This document shows, piece by piece, positions 7,564-19,580 of a DNA stretch of 64,000 bases. Origin of the DNA: Streptomyces cathayae (GTDB taxonomy: Bacteria; Actinomycetota; Actinomycetes; Streptomycetales; Streptomycetaceae); the NCBI RefSeq assembly GCF_029760955.1, contig NZ_CP121682.1, positions 5,642,001 to 5,706,000 of the forward strand, in the 5' to 3' direction. Made by a program: the position numbers and the translations under genes. The notes beneath the pieces were generated by a model. The model saw nothing but the letters and a program-made list of their open reading frames with translations, made no database searches and was not told the origin of the DNA. Position 1 is the first letter of the stretch. Every line of letters begins with the position of its first letter.

Positions 7564-9264
7564 CTACGACGATTCCGGAAGGGCGAAGGCGATCAGGGCG
7601 CTTCCGTGCCCCGCGCCGAGCATGCCGGGGAGGAACCCCTCGGCCCATCCGCCCCAACCGACCGGCACGACGACGTACTGCCTGCCGTCGACCATGTAGG
7701 TGGTCGGGTTGCTGTGGTGACCGCTCCCGCACTGGAACTGCCACAGCAGCTCCCCGGTGCGGGCGTCGAGCGCGTTGAACTCCCCGGAGGGTTCACCGGC
7801 GAACACCAGGTCACCGCCGGTGGCCAGCACCGAGGCGCACATCGGGAGGTCGTTGCGCCAGCGCCACTTCTCCTCGCCCTCTGCGTCGAACGCGCTGACG
7901 GACCCTGCCATGTCCTCGATGTCCACCTGAACGCCCGCGCCCCAGTACGGAATGCTCTCCTTGAACTCCCGGCGCCGCCGGGTGGCCGTGGCGCCGGTGT
8001 CCTGGACCGGGACGTAGAAGAGCCCGGTCTTCGGGCTGTAGGCCGCGTGGGTCCATTCCTTGGCGCCGGCCGGACCCGGGTAGAAGTGGACCGGATCTCC
8101 CTCCTTGTCCGGGTACACCTTGGCCGTCACCTGGCCCTCCCTCGTGATCGCCCCCCAGGTGATGCGGTCCACGAAGGGGGTGATCCGGACCCTCTCGCCG
8201 TTCGTGCGGTCAAGGACGAAGAAGTAGCCGTTCTTGTCGAAGTGCCCGAGCAGTTTGCGCCCGTCCTGCTCGAACAGGATGCACTCGGCGATGCTGTCGT
8301 AGTCCCACACGTCGTGCGGGGTGCACTGGTAGTGCCAGCGGATCTGACCGCTGTCCACGTCGACGGCGATGACACTGTCGGTGAAGAGGTTGTCGCCCTC
8401 GCGGACGGCTCCGTCGAAGTCGGGCGCCGGGTTGCCGGTGCCGACGTACAGCAGGTTCGTCTCCGGGTCGAAGGTGCCGGTGACCCAGCAGTTCGCCCCG
8501 CCCCGTGCCCAGGCCTCGCCGTCGGCGGGCCAGGTCTCCGAGCCGGGCTCCCCGGGCTTCGGCACCGTGTAGCAGCGCCACTGGTGCTCGCCGGTCTCGA
8601 GGTCGAACGCGTCGAGGTGGCCGCGTACGCCGAACTCGCCGCCGGAACTCCCGACGATGACCATGTTCTTCACGACCAGCGGGGCGACCGTGGCGCTCTC
8701 CGCGGCCCGGACGTCTCCGTAGGTCTTTTCCCAGACCCGCTTGCCGGTGGTGGCGTCGAGCGCGAGCACACGAGCATTCGCCGTGACGAAGAAGACCTTC
8801 CCCTGGGCCACGGCGACCCCACGGTTCACGTTCCCGCAGCACAGGGAGACGTCGAAGGGGACCGCGTGCTTGTACCGCCAGATCTCCACACCCGTCTTCG
8901 CGTCAACGGCCCAGAGCCAGCCGTCCCAGCCGGAGACGAACATGATCCCGTCGACGACGACCGGGGCGGCCTCGAACGAGTAGGTCGACGCGCCCGCGAT
9001 CAGGCCGGTCGTGCCGGCCTGGAAGACCCATGCCGGGGCGAGGCGCTTGACGTTCTCCGTGTTGATCTGGTCCAGCGGGCTGTACCGCTGCCCGTCGTAG
9101 GCGCCGTAGTAGGTGAGCCAGTTCTGGGGTTCCTCGCGGGCATTGAGGATGCGCTCGTAGGTGACGTCGGCCACCACCGGCGGCGCGACGTCCGCCCCCG
9201 GGGTCTTGTAGTTCAGGGTTCCCTGGTCGACGGCCTCACCCGCGTCCACGTATGCGACAGTCAT
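7564..9264 (-). CDS. PQQ-dependent alcohol dehydrogenase, lanthanide-type active site, no signal peptide
   Basis: An eight-bladed quinoprotein of 566 residues. The vicinal disulfide over PQQ is Cys142-Cys143 in LCCGNVNRG. Likely metal ligands are Glu210 (SSGGEFGVRG) and Asn278 (GTGNPAP). The catalytic Asp is Asp321 in PHDVWDYD. Asp323, two residues later, is the extra acidic residue that marks lanthanide-dependent enzymes (XoxF, PedH/ExaF) and is Ala or Ser in Ca enzymes. The start is fixed by GGAGGAGG just upstream of ATG 9264. No Sec or Tat signal follows, although relatives work outside the membrane. It sits between the cupredoxin-like gene and pqqA on the same strand. The substrate is probably a short or aromatic alcohol, but this is not resolved. 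Confidence 0.92.
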   Translation of the reverse strand: MTVAYVDAGEAVDQGTLNYKTPGADVAPPVVADVTYERILNAREEPQNWLTYYGAYDGQRYSPLDQINTENVKRLAPAWVFQAGTTGLIAGASTYSFEAAPVVVDGIMFVSGWDGWLWAVDAKTGVEIWRYKHAVPFDVSLCCGNVNRGVAVAQGKVFFVTANARVLALDATTGKRVWEKTYGDVRAAESATVAPLVVKNMVIVGSSGGEFGVRGHLDAFDLETGEHQWRCYTVPKPGEPGSETWPADGEAWARGGANCWVTGTFDPETNLLYVGTGNPAPDFDGAVREGDNLFTDSVIAVDVDSGQIRWHYQCTPHDVWDYDSIAECILFEQDGRKLLGHFDKNGYFFVLDRTNGERVRITPFVDRITWGAITREGQVTAKVYPDKEGDPVHFYPGPAGAKEWTHAAYSPKTGLFYVPVQDTGATATRRRREFKESIPYWGAGVQVDIEDMAGSVSAFDAEGEEKWRWRNDLPMCASVLATGGDLVFAGEPSGEFNALDARTGELLWQFQCGSGHHSNPTTYMVDGRQYVVVPVGWGGWAEGFLPGMLGAGHGSALIAFALPESS

Positions 9265-9277
9265 TGCCTCCTCCTTC

Positions 9278-9739
9278 CTACGGCCGCGGCTGTTCGGGAC
9301 GGTCGAGGCGAGCCTCCGGCGGAGCGTCCCCCAGGACGACGATGGCCCCGGTCAGCCCCCGGCCCTCGTCATTGCCCGTGGGCGAGCTGAACCAGTAGTA
9401 GCCCGGCCCGTCGAGGTTGAGGGTGGCCCGTCCTCGCGAATGGTTCACCAACCAGATGAACTTCCGGTCGCCATTGCTCGGCAGGAGCGCGCAGTGCGTG
9501 TTCAGGTCGTCATTGACGAGCTCGAGTTCGATATCGCCTCCATGGGGCATGACCAGAATGGAGGGATCCCAGATCAGTTCATCCGGGTTGATGCGAACGG
9601 TGGCCTGCATGCGGCCGTCCGATCCCTCAGTGGCCTGCCCGATGTTTCCGGTTGCCAGCACTTGACCCAGCGCTGCTTTGTTCTGTGCGGCCAACCCGAT
9701 CTTGTCCAGCAGGTCGGCTCGCTCCTGCGCGGTCGTCAT
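9278..9739 (-). CDS. PQQ-associated cupredoxin-like protein (MSMEG_3727 family)
   Basis: A 153-residue protein directly upstream of the dehydrogenase, 13 bases apart. The first 50 residues are helical; the rest is a beta sandwich resembling cupredoxins (IELELVNDDLNTHCAL and a C-terminal GPGYYWFSSPTGN...LTGAIVV). In true type-1 copper proteins the last region carries Cys, His and Met ligands. Here Ser, Asn and Leu stand at or near those positions, so copper binding looks lost. It may be an electron acceptor partner or an assembly factor. ATG 9739 with GAGGAG upstream is preferred over GTG 9778. No signal peptide is seen. Confidence 0.75.
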   Translation of the reverse strand: MTTAQERADLLDKIGLAAQNKAALGQVLATGNIGQATEGSDGRMQATVRINPDELIWDPSILVMPHGGDIELELVNDDLNTHCALLPSNGDRKFIWLVNHSRGRATLNLDGPGYYWFSSPTGNDEGRGLTGAIVVLGDAPPEARLDRPEQPRP

Positions 9740-10189
9740 CGGGGCTTCACTCTCCTCGTCCCGAATCTCCAGGTCCACTTCGCATAGGCCGCGCTGACGG
9801 CGGCACGCCGCGGCCGGTCGTACACCTCCATCCGGAAAAAAGCTCTCCGAATTGATTTCGGAATTTCTTTTCTGCGTCGCCCCATTCCCGGCTGTAATCG
9901 GCGGTCAAGGGGTGTGCCACCCCGGATGAATCACGCCGGAAAGGGTGTGGAATCCTTATTCCATAAGTACGTTACGCCGGGCGAATCACACCGACAAGGG
10001 TGAGCGCCGTTTCGGTCCGGCTCACGCCGTTCGTCCGCGAACAGCTACCGTTCGTACCGGATGTGCCACCGTTGGGAGGAGCCGGGCCGCACCGCGTCGG
10101 GGCCGGTGGCAGCTCCGGTCGATCGTCGCCGATCACCACCGGCTGACCGGTCACGACGCCTCTCCCGGTGTCCGGGCCCCGAGGGAGGG
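9740..10189. promoter_or_regulatory. regulatory region of the PQQ dehydrogenase/pqq cluster
   Basis: A non-coding, locally AT-rich stretch between katG and the cluster. It holds a 20-base direct repeat, gaatcac(g/a)ccg...aagggtg, at 9928-9947 and 9983-10002 (17 of 20 identical, 55 bases apart). It also holds the inverted repeats tccgaa-N5-ttcgga (9846-9862), ggaat-N4-attcc (9949-9962) and cttat-N3-ataag (9955-9967). LytTR regulators bind direct repeats, and one is encoded two genes away, so these are plausible operators. No experimental support. Confidence 0.5.
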
Positions 10190-13872
<3,683 letters not shown>

Positions 13873-14368
13873 GGTTCAGAACCGCCCTTGGTCCGTCCCC
13901 GACGCCCGACGGCGTGCGCGCGGTCCGCGCCGGTCGCCGTTCGTCGCGGCCGGCCTGCAGCGGGCCGGGCACTGCGTCGCGCGTCTTCCTGCTTCGTCAC
14001 TCGTTCCAGGTGGTGTCACAGACCTGCACTCCCGCACCCCCCACCCTAGATACCGTCGTCGGGCTGCGCACGTACCGCTCCTGGCCGCATGTGTGAAATG
14101 CCGCTTCCTGGCCGGCCCCGGACAGCGCACCCGCGGGCAAGGTGCGAGGCTCGCAGCAGTCGGTCCACCCGGTGGACCGGTACTCGGAGCAGCGCCTGTG
14201 CCCAGCCGGACGCGCGAGGTCGCCGCCGGTACCGGCTTCCGGTGAGCCACGTGAGGTGCCAGGCCGGACCGAGAGCCGAGCCCGGAGCCACGTTGAGCTG
14301 AGCGTCCTGAGATCGCTCCCTGTCGCTGAGCCGTGCACGGTCACGTCCACGCGTAGGTGGTGCGGTGG
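13873..14368. other. non-coding interval upstream of the GAF-LytTR gene
   Basis: About 500 bases in which open frames exist but show no codon bias, start site or recognisable sequence. It must contain the promoter of the regulator at 13872. I found no hairpin or repeat worth naming. Confidence 0.4.
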
Positions 14369-14764
14369 TCAGGTCGGCTGGGGGCGGCCGAAGAGCAGGT
14401 CGTAGCCCGGCGGCAGCTGGAGCAGGAGGCGGCGGACCAGCTCCTCGCCCGCGACGTCGGCCACCACGCTGAGGACGGCACTGACGTCCCACGTCGCGGT
14501 TTTTTCGGTGGCGCCCTCGATCCAGGCCGCGGTCGCCCGGACGAATCGCTCCGGCGAAAGCGGTTCGTGCGCCTGGAGGGGATTGAGCAGAACCAGCGCC
14601 AGCGTTTCCGGCAGCCGGGCAGCCAGCTCGGCGCGCACTTCGCCCACCAGATGAGCGCCCAGCAGGCCGAGAACGACGCGGGAGGATCGTTCCGCCTCTT
14701 CCTGGGCAGGGTATTCGCCGCGTTCTTGGACCGCAGAGACGAACGCGTCCCAGTGCATGTGCAT
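14369..14764 (-). CDS. DUF2267 protein
   Basis: A 131-residue protein. ATG 14764 has GGAGGAC upstream, so it is taken as the start although the frame continues upstream into an Hsp20 remnant. Features of DUF2267 include the repeated helical unit with AxxLPETLALVLL and RLPPGYDLLFG at the C-terminus. In Streptomyces such proteins often lie beside Hsp20 genes and stress proteins, as here. The molecular role is unknown. Confidence 0.8.
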   Translation of the reverse strand: MHMHWDAFVSAVQERGEYPAQEEAERSSRVVLGLLGAHLVGEVRAELAARLPETLALVLLNPLQAHEPLSPERFVRATAAWIEGATEKTATWDVSAVLSVVADVAGEELVRRLLLQLPPGYDLLFGRPQPT

Positions 14765-14866
14765 GACGTCCTCCGAGGGGTGCCGACCGACGGCAGGCGG
14801 GGGATGCGGGCGGGAGTCCCCGGCCCGGGTTCCCGCCCGCCTCGTACCGCGGGTCCAGCCGCTGGT

Positions 14867-15118
14867 CTGTTTGCGCGCATCGCCGCCGCTGATGGCGATC
14901 CTGCGGGGCTCGGCCTGCTCGGCGACCGGGATGCGCAGCCGCGGCACACCGGCCTCGTAGGAGGCGTCGACGCGTTCGGTGTCCAGGGTTTCGCCGAGGA
15001 AGAGCCGGCGGCTGAAGGACCCGGCGGGCCGCTCCGCGATCACGACCTCGCTGTCCTGGCCGACGCGCGAACGGCGTTCTGCCCTGGAGCCGCTGAGAAC
15101 AGCCACCACGCGTTGCAT
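14867..15118 (-). pseudogene. 5'-truncated Hsp20/alpha-crystallin small heat shock protein remnant
   Basis: About 84 residues match the C-terminal half of an actinobacterial Hsp20 alpha-crystallin domain: RAERR, VVIAERPAGSFSRRLFLGET, LDTERVDASYEAGV and LRIPVAEQAEPRRIAISGGD. The N-terminal arm and the first strands are missing, and the NADP-oxidoreductase gene ends only 30 bases upstream. The normal stop after the C-terminal extension is also gone, so the frame runs into the DUF2267 gene. A chaperone function is not expected. Confidence 0.75.
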
Positions 15119-15148
15119 CGGGCGGAGACGAAACCGGTGCGCCGGCTG

Positions 15149-15790
15149 TCACGGAAGGATCGCGATGGCGCTGGACCAGTTCAGGCCGAGCCGTTCCTGG
15201 GACGCCATGTGCAGGAACTGGAAGGCTTCCAACTCGCGGGCCCGGCGCAGCGGTCCCACGTCCAGGGGGCGCAGCCCCGCGGAGGAGACCAGGTCCGCGA
15301 CGGTCTGTTTCGCCGCCTCGTCGTCTCCGGCGATGAAGACGTCCAGCGGCCGGCCGGCCACCTCCCCCGCGGTGAGCGTCCCGGCGAAGGTGGTGTTGAA
15401 GGCCTTGACGACCCGGCTTTCCGGCACGGCGGCGGCGATCTGTTCGGCGGCGGAGGTGCCGGGGGGTACGACGAGTGAGTCGAAGGTGCTGAAATCCACC
15501 GGGTTGGAGATGTCCACGACGACCTTCCCCGCCAGGGTGCCGGCCCACGCGACGGCGACGTCGCGTCCGGCCGGACAGGGCAGGGCGAGCACCACGATGT
15601 CGGCATCGGCCGCGGCCTCGGCGTCGACCGCCGTGGCGTCCGCTCCCGGAGTGGCCTGGCTCAGGGCCGTGGCCAGCTCCTCCGCCTTGGCTTTCCCGCG
15701 GTCGTGCAGCCGGACGGAGTGCCCGCCCGCCAATGCCCGGGTACCGATGCCGCGGGCCATGTTCCCGGCGCCGACGATGGTGACGATCAT
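15149..15790 (-). CDS. F420-dependent NADP oxidoreductase-type (NADPH-dependent F420 reductase-like) protein
   Basis: A 213-residue Rossmann protein opening with MIVTIVGAGNMARGIGTRAL, a GxGxxA dinucleotide motif. It also has DIVVLALPC, the VVVDISNPVDFSTF substrate loop, VVKAFNTTFAG, and a C-terminal LEAFQFLHMASQ helix. These match the NADP oxidoreductase coenzyme F420-dependent family, which moves hydride between NADP(H) and F420 or acts on related carbonyls. The start at ATG 15790 is supported by GAGGAG and by the glycine motif being at the very N-terminus. The DUF2267 region follows on the same strand. Confidence 0.88.
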   Translation of the reverse strand: MIVTIVGAGNMARGIGTRALAGGHSVRLHDRGKAKAEELATALSQATPGADATAVDAEAAADADIVVLALPCPAGRDVAVAWAGTLAGKVVVDISNPVDFSTFDSLVVPPGTSAAEQIAAAVPESRVVKAFNTTFAGTLTAGEVAGRPLDVFIAGDDEAAKQTVADLVSSAGLRPLDVGPLRRARELEAFQFLHMASQERLGLNWSSAIAILP

Positions 15791-16135
15791 GCGCTGCTCC
15801 TCGACGGACGTCACGTGCCTTCCACCCTCGCACCCCCGGACAGCCCCTGCCACCGATCGGGCTTCTTCCGGCTGATGCCGCATGCCGGGACGGTGGCGAG
15901 GCGCGACGGCACCCGCGCGGCGGACGCGCGCAGACGTGCCGAGCATCCGCCGGTCTCTGTCACCGGCTCGGTCCGTGGTGCGGAGCGCCTCTCAACGGCT
16001 TCTGGAATACGGCGGCTTCGAGCTTACGGCCGCCCGGTCGAGCCGTCCGTGTTCATCCGGTCACAGTCCGTAGACTGGGTGCGCCGGTGTGGCCGGGGAG
16101 GACCGTGACGAGAGTGTGGGGATACGAGAGCGCCG
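15791..16135. other. intergenic region between divergent oxidoreductase and kinase genes
   Basis: No coding signal. A TAGACT at 16071-16076 resembles a -10 box about 60 bases before the kinase start, but no convincing -35 is at the right distance. Nothing else was recognised. Confidence 0.35.
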
Positions 16136-17491
16136 ATGAAGCCGCTGGACACCAATACGGACCCGCGTGTGGTGGGACCGTTCGAACTGCTCGCCCGGCT
16201 CGGCGCGGGTGGCATGGGCGTCGCCTATCTGGCGCGCGAGATCCCGCTGGAGGGACTCTCCGACGAGATGGTCGCGGCCTACCGGCTGGTCGAGCCCGAT
16301 CACGATCGCGGCCGTGACGAGGCGGCCGACCCGTCGCGGCTCGTCGTGGTCAAGACGATCCAGCCGCACCTGCTGGACCAGCCGCACGCCCGCGAGCGGT
16401 TCGCGCGGGAGATCGACGCCATCCGCGCGGTGGCCGGCGACCGGGTTCCGGCGCTGCGCGCGGCGGACCCGGAGGCCGGTGAGCCGTGGTTCGCCATGGA
16501 CTACGTCGCCGGGCCGTCGCTGCACACTCTGGTGCGGGAGTCAGGCCCCCTCCCCGTCGGGCCGTGCGCGGCGCTCGGTCTGGCCCTGGTGGACGCGTTG
16601 GCCGTCATCCACGGGACGAAGCTGCTGCACCGCGACCTCAAGCCGAGCAACGTGGTGCTCGGCCCGGACGGGCCGGTGGTGCTGGACTTCGGCCTGGCGG
16701 TGCTGTCCGAGCGCCAGTCCAGCCAGGCGCTCACCCGGACCGGCGACCGCCTGGGCACGCGTCCCTACATGCCCGTCGAGCAACTGCGCGACAGCAAGCA
16801 CGTCGAGGCAGCCGCCGATGTGTACGCCCTCGGCGCCACCCTCTTCTTCGCGCTGACGGGGCGGGCACCGTACCCCTACATGCCGTTGATGGTGCCCCCG
16901 ACGTGGGAAGGCGTCGATCCGGCCTTTCTGCCGCTGCTGGGCCGGGTGATCGACGCCGAACCGCTCCGGCGTCCGGATCTCGACGGTGTGCGGGAGAACC
17001 TGTCCACCCTGCTCACCGACGCCGGCCTGACCCTCGGACAGGCGGCGGAGCAGCTCCGGGAACGGGTCGTCGCCGCCGACCTGACGCCGAAGCTGCCCCC
17101 CGAGGCGCTCAAGGGGCGTGCCGACCCCGTCGTACGGGAGCTGGCGCAGAAGGCGGTCGACGAGGGCGAGGCGCCGGACGCTCCCTGGGCGGAGGAGGAC
17201 CCGGGCTTCTACGGTCTGGTGAACACGGAGGACATCGCGTGGGTGGTCGAGGGGACGGACGACCCCGGCGACCACACGCCCACGCTCCTGGACGACGGCC
17301 GGGGGCGGACACCCACGGCGCCCACCGTGCCCACGGTCCCGCTGCCCGCGTCCGAGCACCGGCCGGGCGCCGGGCCCGCTGCCGCCGGTCCCACCCTTCC
17401 GCTTCCGCGGCCCGGGGAGGCCCCGACGGTTCCGGCGGACCCGGCAGGGCCCGCGGGCGCCGTACCGGAGACCGCGATCCACCCGCGGTGA
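16136..17491 (+). CDS. soluble Hanks-type serine/threonine protein kinase
   Basis: The N-terminal kinase domain (about residues 12-290) has the glycine loop LGAGGMGVAYLA, the lysine in VVVKTI, the catalytic loop HRDLKPSN near residue 165 and the magnesium Asp184 in DFG. The APE equivalent is altered to MPVEQL. An acidic insertion (residues 40-63) separates the glycine loop from the lysine. The C-terminal 150 residues are Pro/Thr-rich with several TPT and VPT stretches, possible autophosphorylation sites. No transmembrane segment or PASTA repeat follows, so the kinase is cytosolic. A strong hairpin terminator follows at 17535. Confidence 0.92.
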   Translation: MKPLDTNTDPRVVGPFELLARLGAGGMGVAYLAREIPLEGLSDEMVAAYRLVEPDHDRGRDEAADPSRLVVVKTIQPHLLDQPHARERFAREIDAIRAVAGDRVPALRAADPEAGEPWFAMDYVAGPSLHTLVRESGPLPVGPCAALGLALVDALAVIHGTKLLHRDLKPSNVVLGPDGPVVLDFGLAVLSERQSSQALTRTGDRLGTRPYMPVEQLRDSKHVEAAADVYALGATLFFALTGRAPYPYMPLMVPPTWEGVDPAFLPLLGRVIDAEPLRRPDLDGVRENLSTLLTDAGLTLGQAAEQLRERVVAADLTPKLPPEALKGRADPVVRELAQKAVDEGEAPDAPWAEEDPGFYGLVNTEDIAWVVEGTDDPGDHTPTLLDDGRGRTPTAPTVPTVPLPASEHRPGAGPAAAGPTLPLPRPGEAPTVPADPAGPAGAVPETAIHPR

Positions 17492-17534
17492 GACCGGGCC
17501 GGGGCCGGAAGCCGACCGGGCACCCCGCGCACAG

Positions 17535-17572
17535 GAGAGCCCTGCCGCCCCGGAGGGACCGGCAGGGCTCTC
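17535..17572. terminator. bidirectional hairpin terminator between kinase and DUF397 genes
   Basis: A perfect 13-base inverted repeat (gagagccctgccg and its complement) around a 12-base loop, placed between two convergent genes. There is no long T run, as is usual in Streptomyces. Confidence 0.8.
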
Positions 17573-17587
17573 ACGGCCGTACGTGCT

Positions 17588-17803
17588 TCAGACGCTCCGC
17601 TCCGACAGGACCGACCCGACGAACCCCGTCCACACGTCACCCGTCACCGTGAGGACGGGCCCGGCGGTGGTCTTGGAGTCCCGGACGTGCACCACTGCCG
17701 CAGCAGCCGCGACCTCTACGCAATCGCCGCCCTCGGTTCCGCTGTAGCTGCTCTTGAACCAGGCGAGGCCGGAGGCGACGGTCGAGGACTCAGCGTTGTT
17801 CAT
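17588..17803 (-). CDS. DUF397 small protein
   Basis: A 71-residue protein with the family core WFKSSYSGTEGGDCVEVA, followed by VVHVRDSK and a C-terminal WTGFVGSV. ATG 17803 overlaps the stop of the upstream XRE gene (ATGA), so the two are translated together. DUF397 proteins accompany WhiJ-like XRE regulators throughout Streptomyces and modulate them, probably by direct contact. Confidence 0.92.
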   Translation of the reverse strand: MNNAESSTVASGLAWFKSSYSGTEGGDCVEVAAAAAVVHVRDSKTTAGPVLTVTGDVWTGFVGSVLSERSV

Positions 17804-18753
17804 AGCGATCTCAGCACCCCTTCGATGAACTCCATTGACTCTCGCGGACTGAGAGCCTGGGATCGGATAATCCCATAACGTGCGGCGGCCATAACCCCTC
17901 GTTCCGGGTCGGTCTGCAGCGAACCGATCCCCTCCGCCTCGGCGTACACGAACTTCTTGCCGTCCCTGCGCGTGACGACGGTGAAGGGCCCGTTGACCCC
18001 CGGGTTGTCCCCGCGGTCGATCGGCATGATCTGGATCTCGACGTTGCGCTTCCGGCCGATCAGCAGCAGGTGTTCCAGCTGTCCGCGCAGCACGGATCTG
18101 CCGCCGTACGGACGCCGCAGGATCGACTCGTCCAGCACGAAGCTCAATAAGGGGGTGGGACGGCGGTCGAAGATGTCCTGGCGGGCCAGCCGTGCCACCA
18201 CCCGCTGCTCGATGGTCTCCTCGTCCAGGGGAGGACACCTCACGTTGAGCACTGCCCGCGTGTAGTCCTCGGTCTGGAGCAGGCCCTTGACCACCATCGT
18301 GTCGTAGGCGACCAGCTCGACGGCCTCCTTCTCCAGCACCGCCATCCCCTGGAAGAACACCGGATACTGGGCCCGCTCCACCTCCTCCTTCCACAGGCGC
18401 AGCAGCCCGTCCGCGTTCAGGATCTCGTCCGCGCGGTCGATGGTCGACGGGGACGGGATCCTGCGGCCCTGCTCGAAGGAGGCGACCGTGGAGGCCGAGT
18501 AGCCGAGGCGGTTGCCGAACTCCTGGCGGTCCAGGCCCTCCCGCAGCCGGAGCGTCTTCAGGGTCTGCCCGAAGGCGGTGACCACGCCCTTCGCCGCTCC
18601 GTCCTCCGGACGCCGCGGGCTCCCGCCGTTGCCGTCGCCGTTCTCCCACTCATCTCCGAGACTCACGACCGCTGTCGTGGCCGCGGGCCCGGCGCCGTCA
18701 CCGGGGGCCGCCCTCGTCCCCGTCGTGTCGTCCACGCCCGTGCGTTCCGTCAT
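17800..18753 (-). CDS. XRE regulator with DUF5753 domain (WhiJ-like)
   Basis: A 317-residue protein. An acidic disordered N-terminus (to about residue 55) precedes a Cro/C1-type helix-turn-helix (FGQTLKTLRLREGLDRQEFG, YSASTVASFEQGRR). The DUF5753 sensor domain fills the rest (YDTMVVKGLLQTEDYTRAVL, RLARQDIF, LSFVLDESILRRPYGG, IQIMPIDRG). ATG 18753 has GAGGAGG upstream. It is coupled to DUF397 and divergent from an anti-sigma-like ATPase, giving the three-part arrangement known from whiJ and abaA-type developmental loci. Confidence 0.92.
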   Translation of the reverse strand: MTERTGVDDTTGTRAAPGDGAGPAATTAVVSLGDEWENGDGNGGSPRRPEDGAAKGVVTAFGQTLKTLRLREGLDRQEFGNRLGYSASTVASFEQGRRIPSPSTIDRADEILNADGLLRLWKEEVERAQYPVFFQGMAVLEKEAVELVAYDTMVVKGLLQTEDYTRAVLNVRCPPLDEETIEQRVVARLARQDIFDRRPTPLLSFVLDESILRRPYGGRSVLRGQLEHLLLIGRKRNVEIQIMPIDRGDNPGVNGPFTVVTRRDGKKFVYAEAEGIGSLQTDPERGVMAAARYGIIRSQALSPRESMEFIEGVLRSL

Positions 18754-18900
18754 GGCCCACCGCCTCCTCTGCGAGCACGCCCCGCCCGGGGCACCGTCAC
18801 GCCGCACACCCCGTACCGGTGGAGGCACCGCGCGTACAGACGGTTCACGTCGGTGCGTCACCACTGGTCACGCTACGCCACCGAAGGCACCGTGATCGGT

Positions 18901-19509
18901 ATGACTGGAAAACCCGTCGACCCCACCGACACGGTCCGCCCGACTCCCCCCACACCCCTCATCCCCACCCCCACGACCGGGGTGACCACCGCTCAGGACG
19001 CAGGTACGCACCAGGACCAGGATCAGGACCAGGAACCGGAGCAGGAACCGGAGCAGGACCCGGCCCCGCTCGTGGACCGCACCTTCGCGATGCGCTTCAC
19101 CTCCACGCCGCGCGGAGCCCGCCTCGCCCGCCGCCTGACGGCGGTCCGGCTGGACACCTGGGGCATCCCGTACGGCACCGGCGCCCACGACGAGATCGTG
19201 CTGATCGTCGCGGAGTTGACCGCCAACGCGGTGGTGCACGGGCATGACCCCGGCCGGGACTTCCACCTGCGGGTGCACGCCCCGGCCGACGGCCGCACCA
19301 TTCGCGTCGAGGTCTCCGACGCCCGCGCCGAACGGGCTCCCCGAAGCCCCGCCGGCGACCCGGAGACCACCGGGACGGGGACCGAAGAGGCGTCGGGCGG
19401 CCGGGGGTTGCTGCTCGTCTCCCGTCTGGCGGCCCGCTGGGACTGGTGCCCACGACCCGGCGCCCCGGGCAAGACGGTGTGGGCGGAGTACGCGATGGCG
19501 GTGCGGTAG
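18901..19509 (+). CDS. HATPase_c (anti-sigma/RsbW-like) ATP-binding protein
   Basis: Residues 1-60 are Pro/Thr- and Gln/Glu/Asp-rich and probably disordered. The GHKL ATPase domain follows: ELTANAVVHGH (N box), VEVSDARAER (G1-like), GGRGLLLVSRLAARWDW (G2), and a C-terminal KTVWAEY. Such small Streptomyces kinases pair with XRE/DUF397 proteins in WhiJ-type loci. The start is uncertain: ATG 18901 is taken, but GTG 18892 sits closer to a GAAGG site. Confidence 0.85.
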   Translation: MTGKPVDPTDTVRPTPPTPLIPTPTTGVTTAQDAGTHQDQDQDQEPEQEPEQDPAPLVDRTFAMRFTSTPRGARLARRLTAVRLDTWGIPYGTGAHDEIVLIVAELTANAVVHGHDPGRDFHLRVHAPADGRTIRVEVSDARAERAPRSPAGDPETTGTGTEEASGGRGLLLVSRLAARWDWCPRPGAPGKTVWAEYAMAVR

Positions 19510-19580
19510 GCAGCGCGTTCCCGGTGGGCGGCGAGGACTTCGGCGGGGAGCGGGCTGCGGCAGGACCCGCCGGACAGGCC

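Noticed and set aside
13873..14368. Open frames of 60-140 codons upstream of the GAF-LytTR gene
   Set aside because: No codon bias, start site or similarity to any family; treated as non-coding.
17588..18753. XRE/DUF397 pair as a toxin-antitoxin module
   Set aside because: The overlapping small-gene layout resembles one, but DUF5753 and DUF397 families are regulators and there is no toxin motif.
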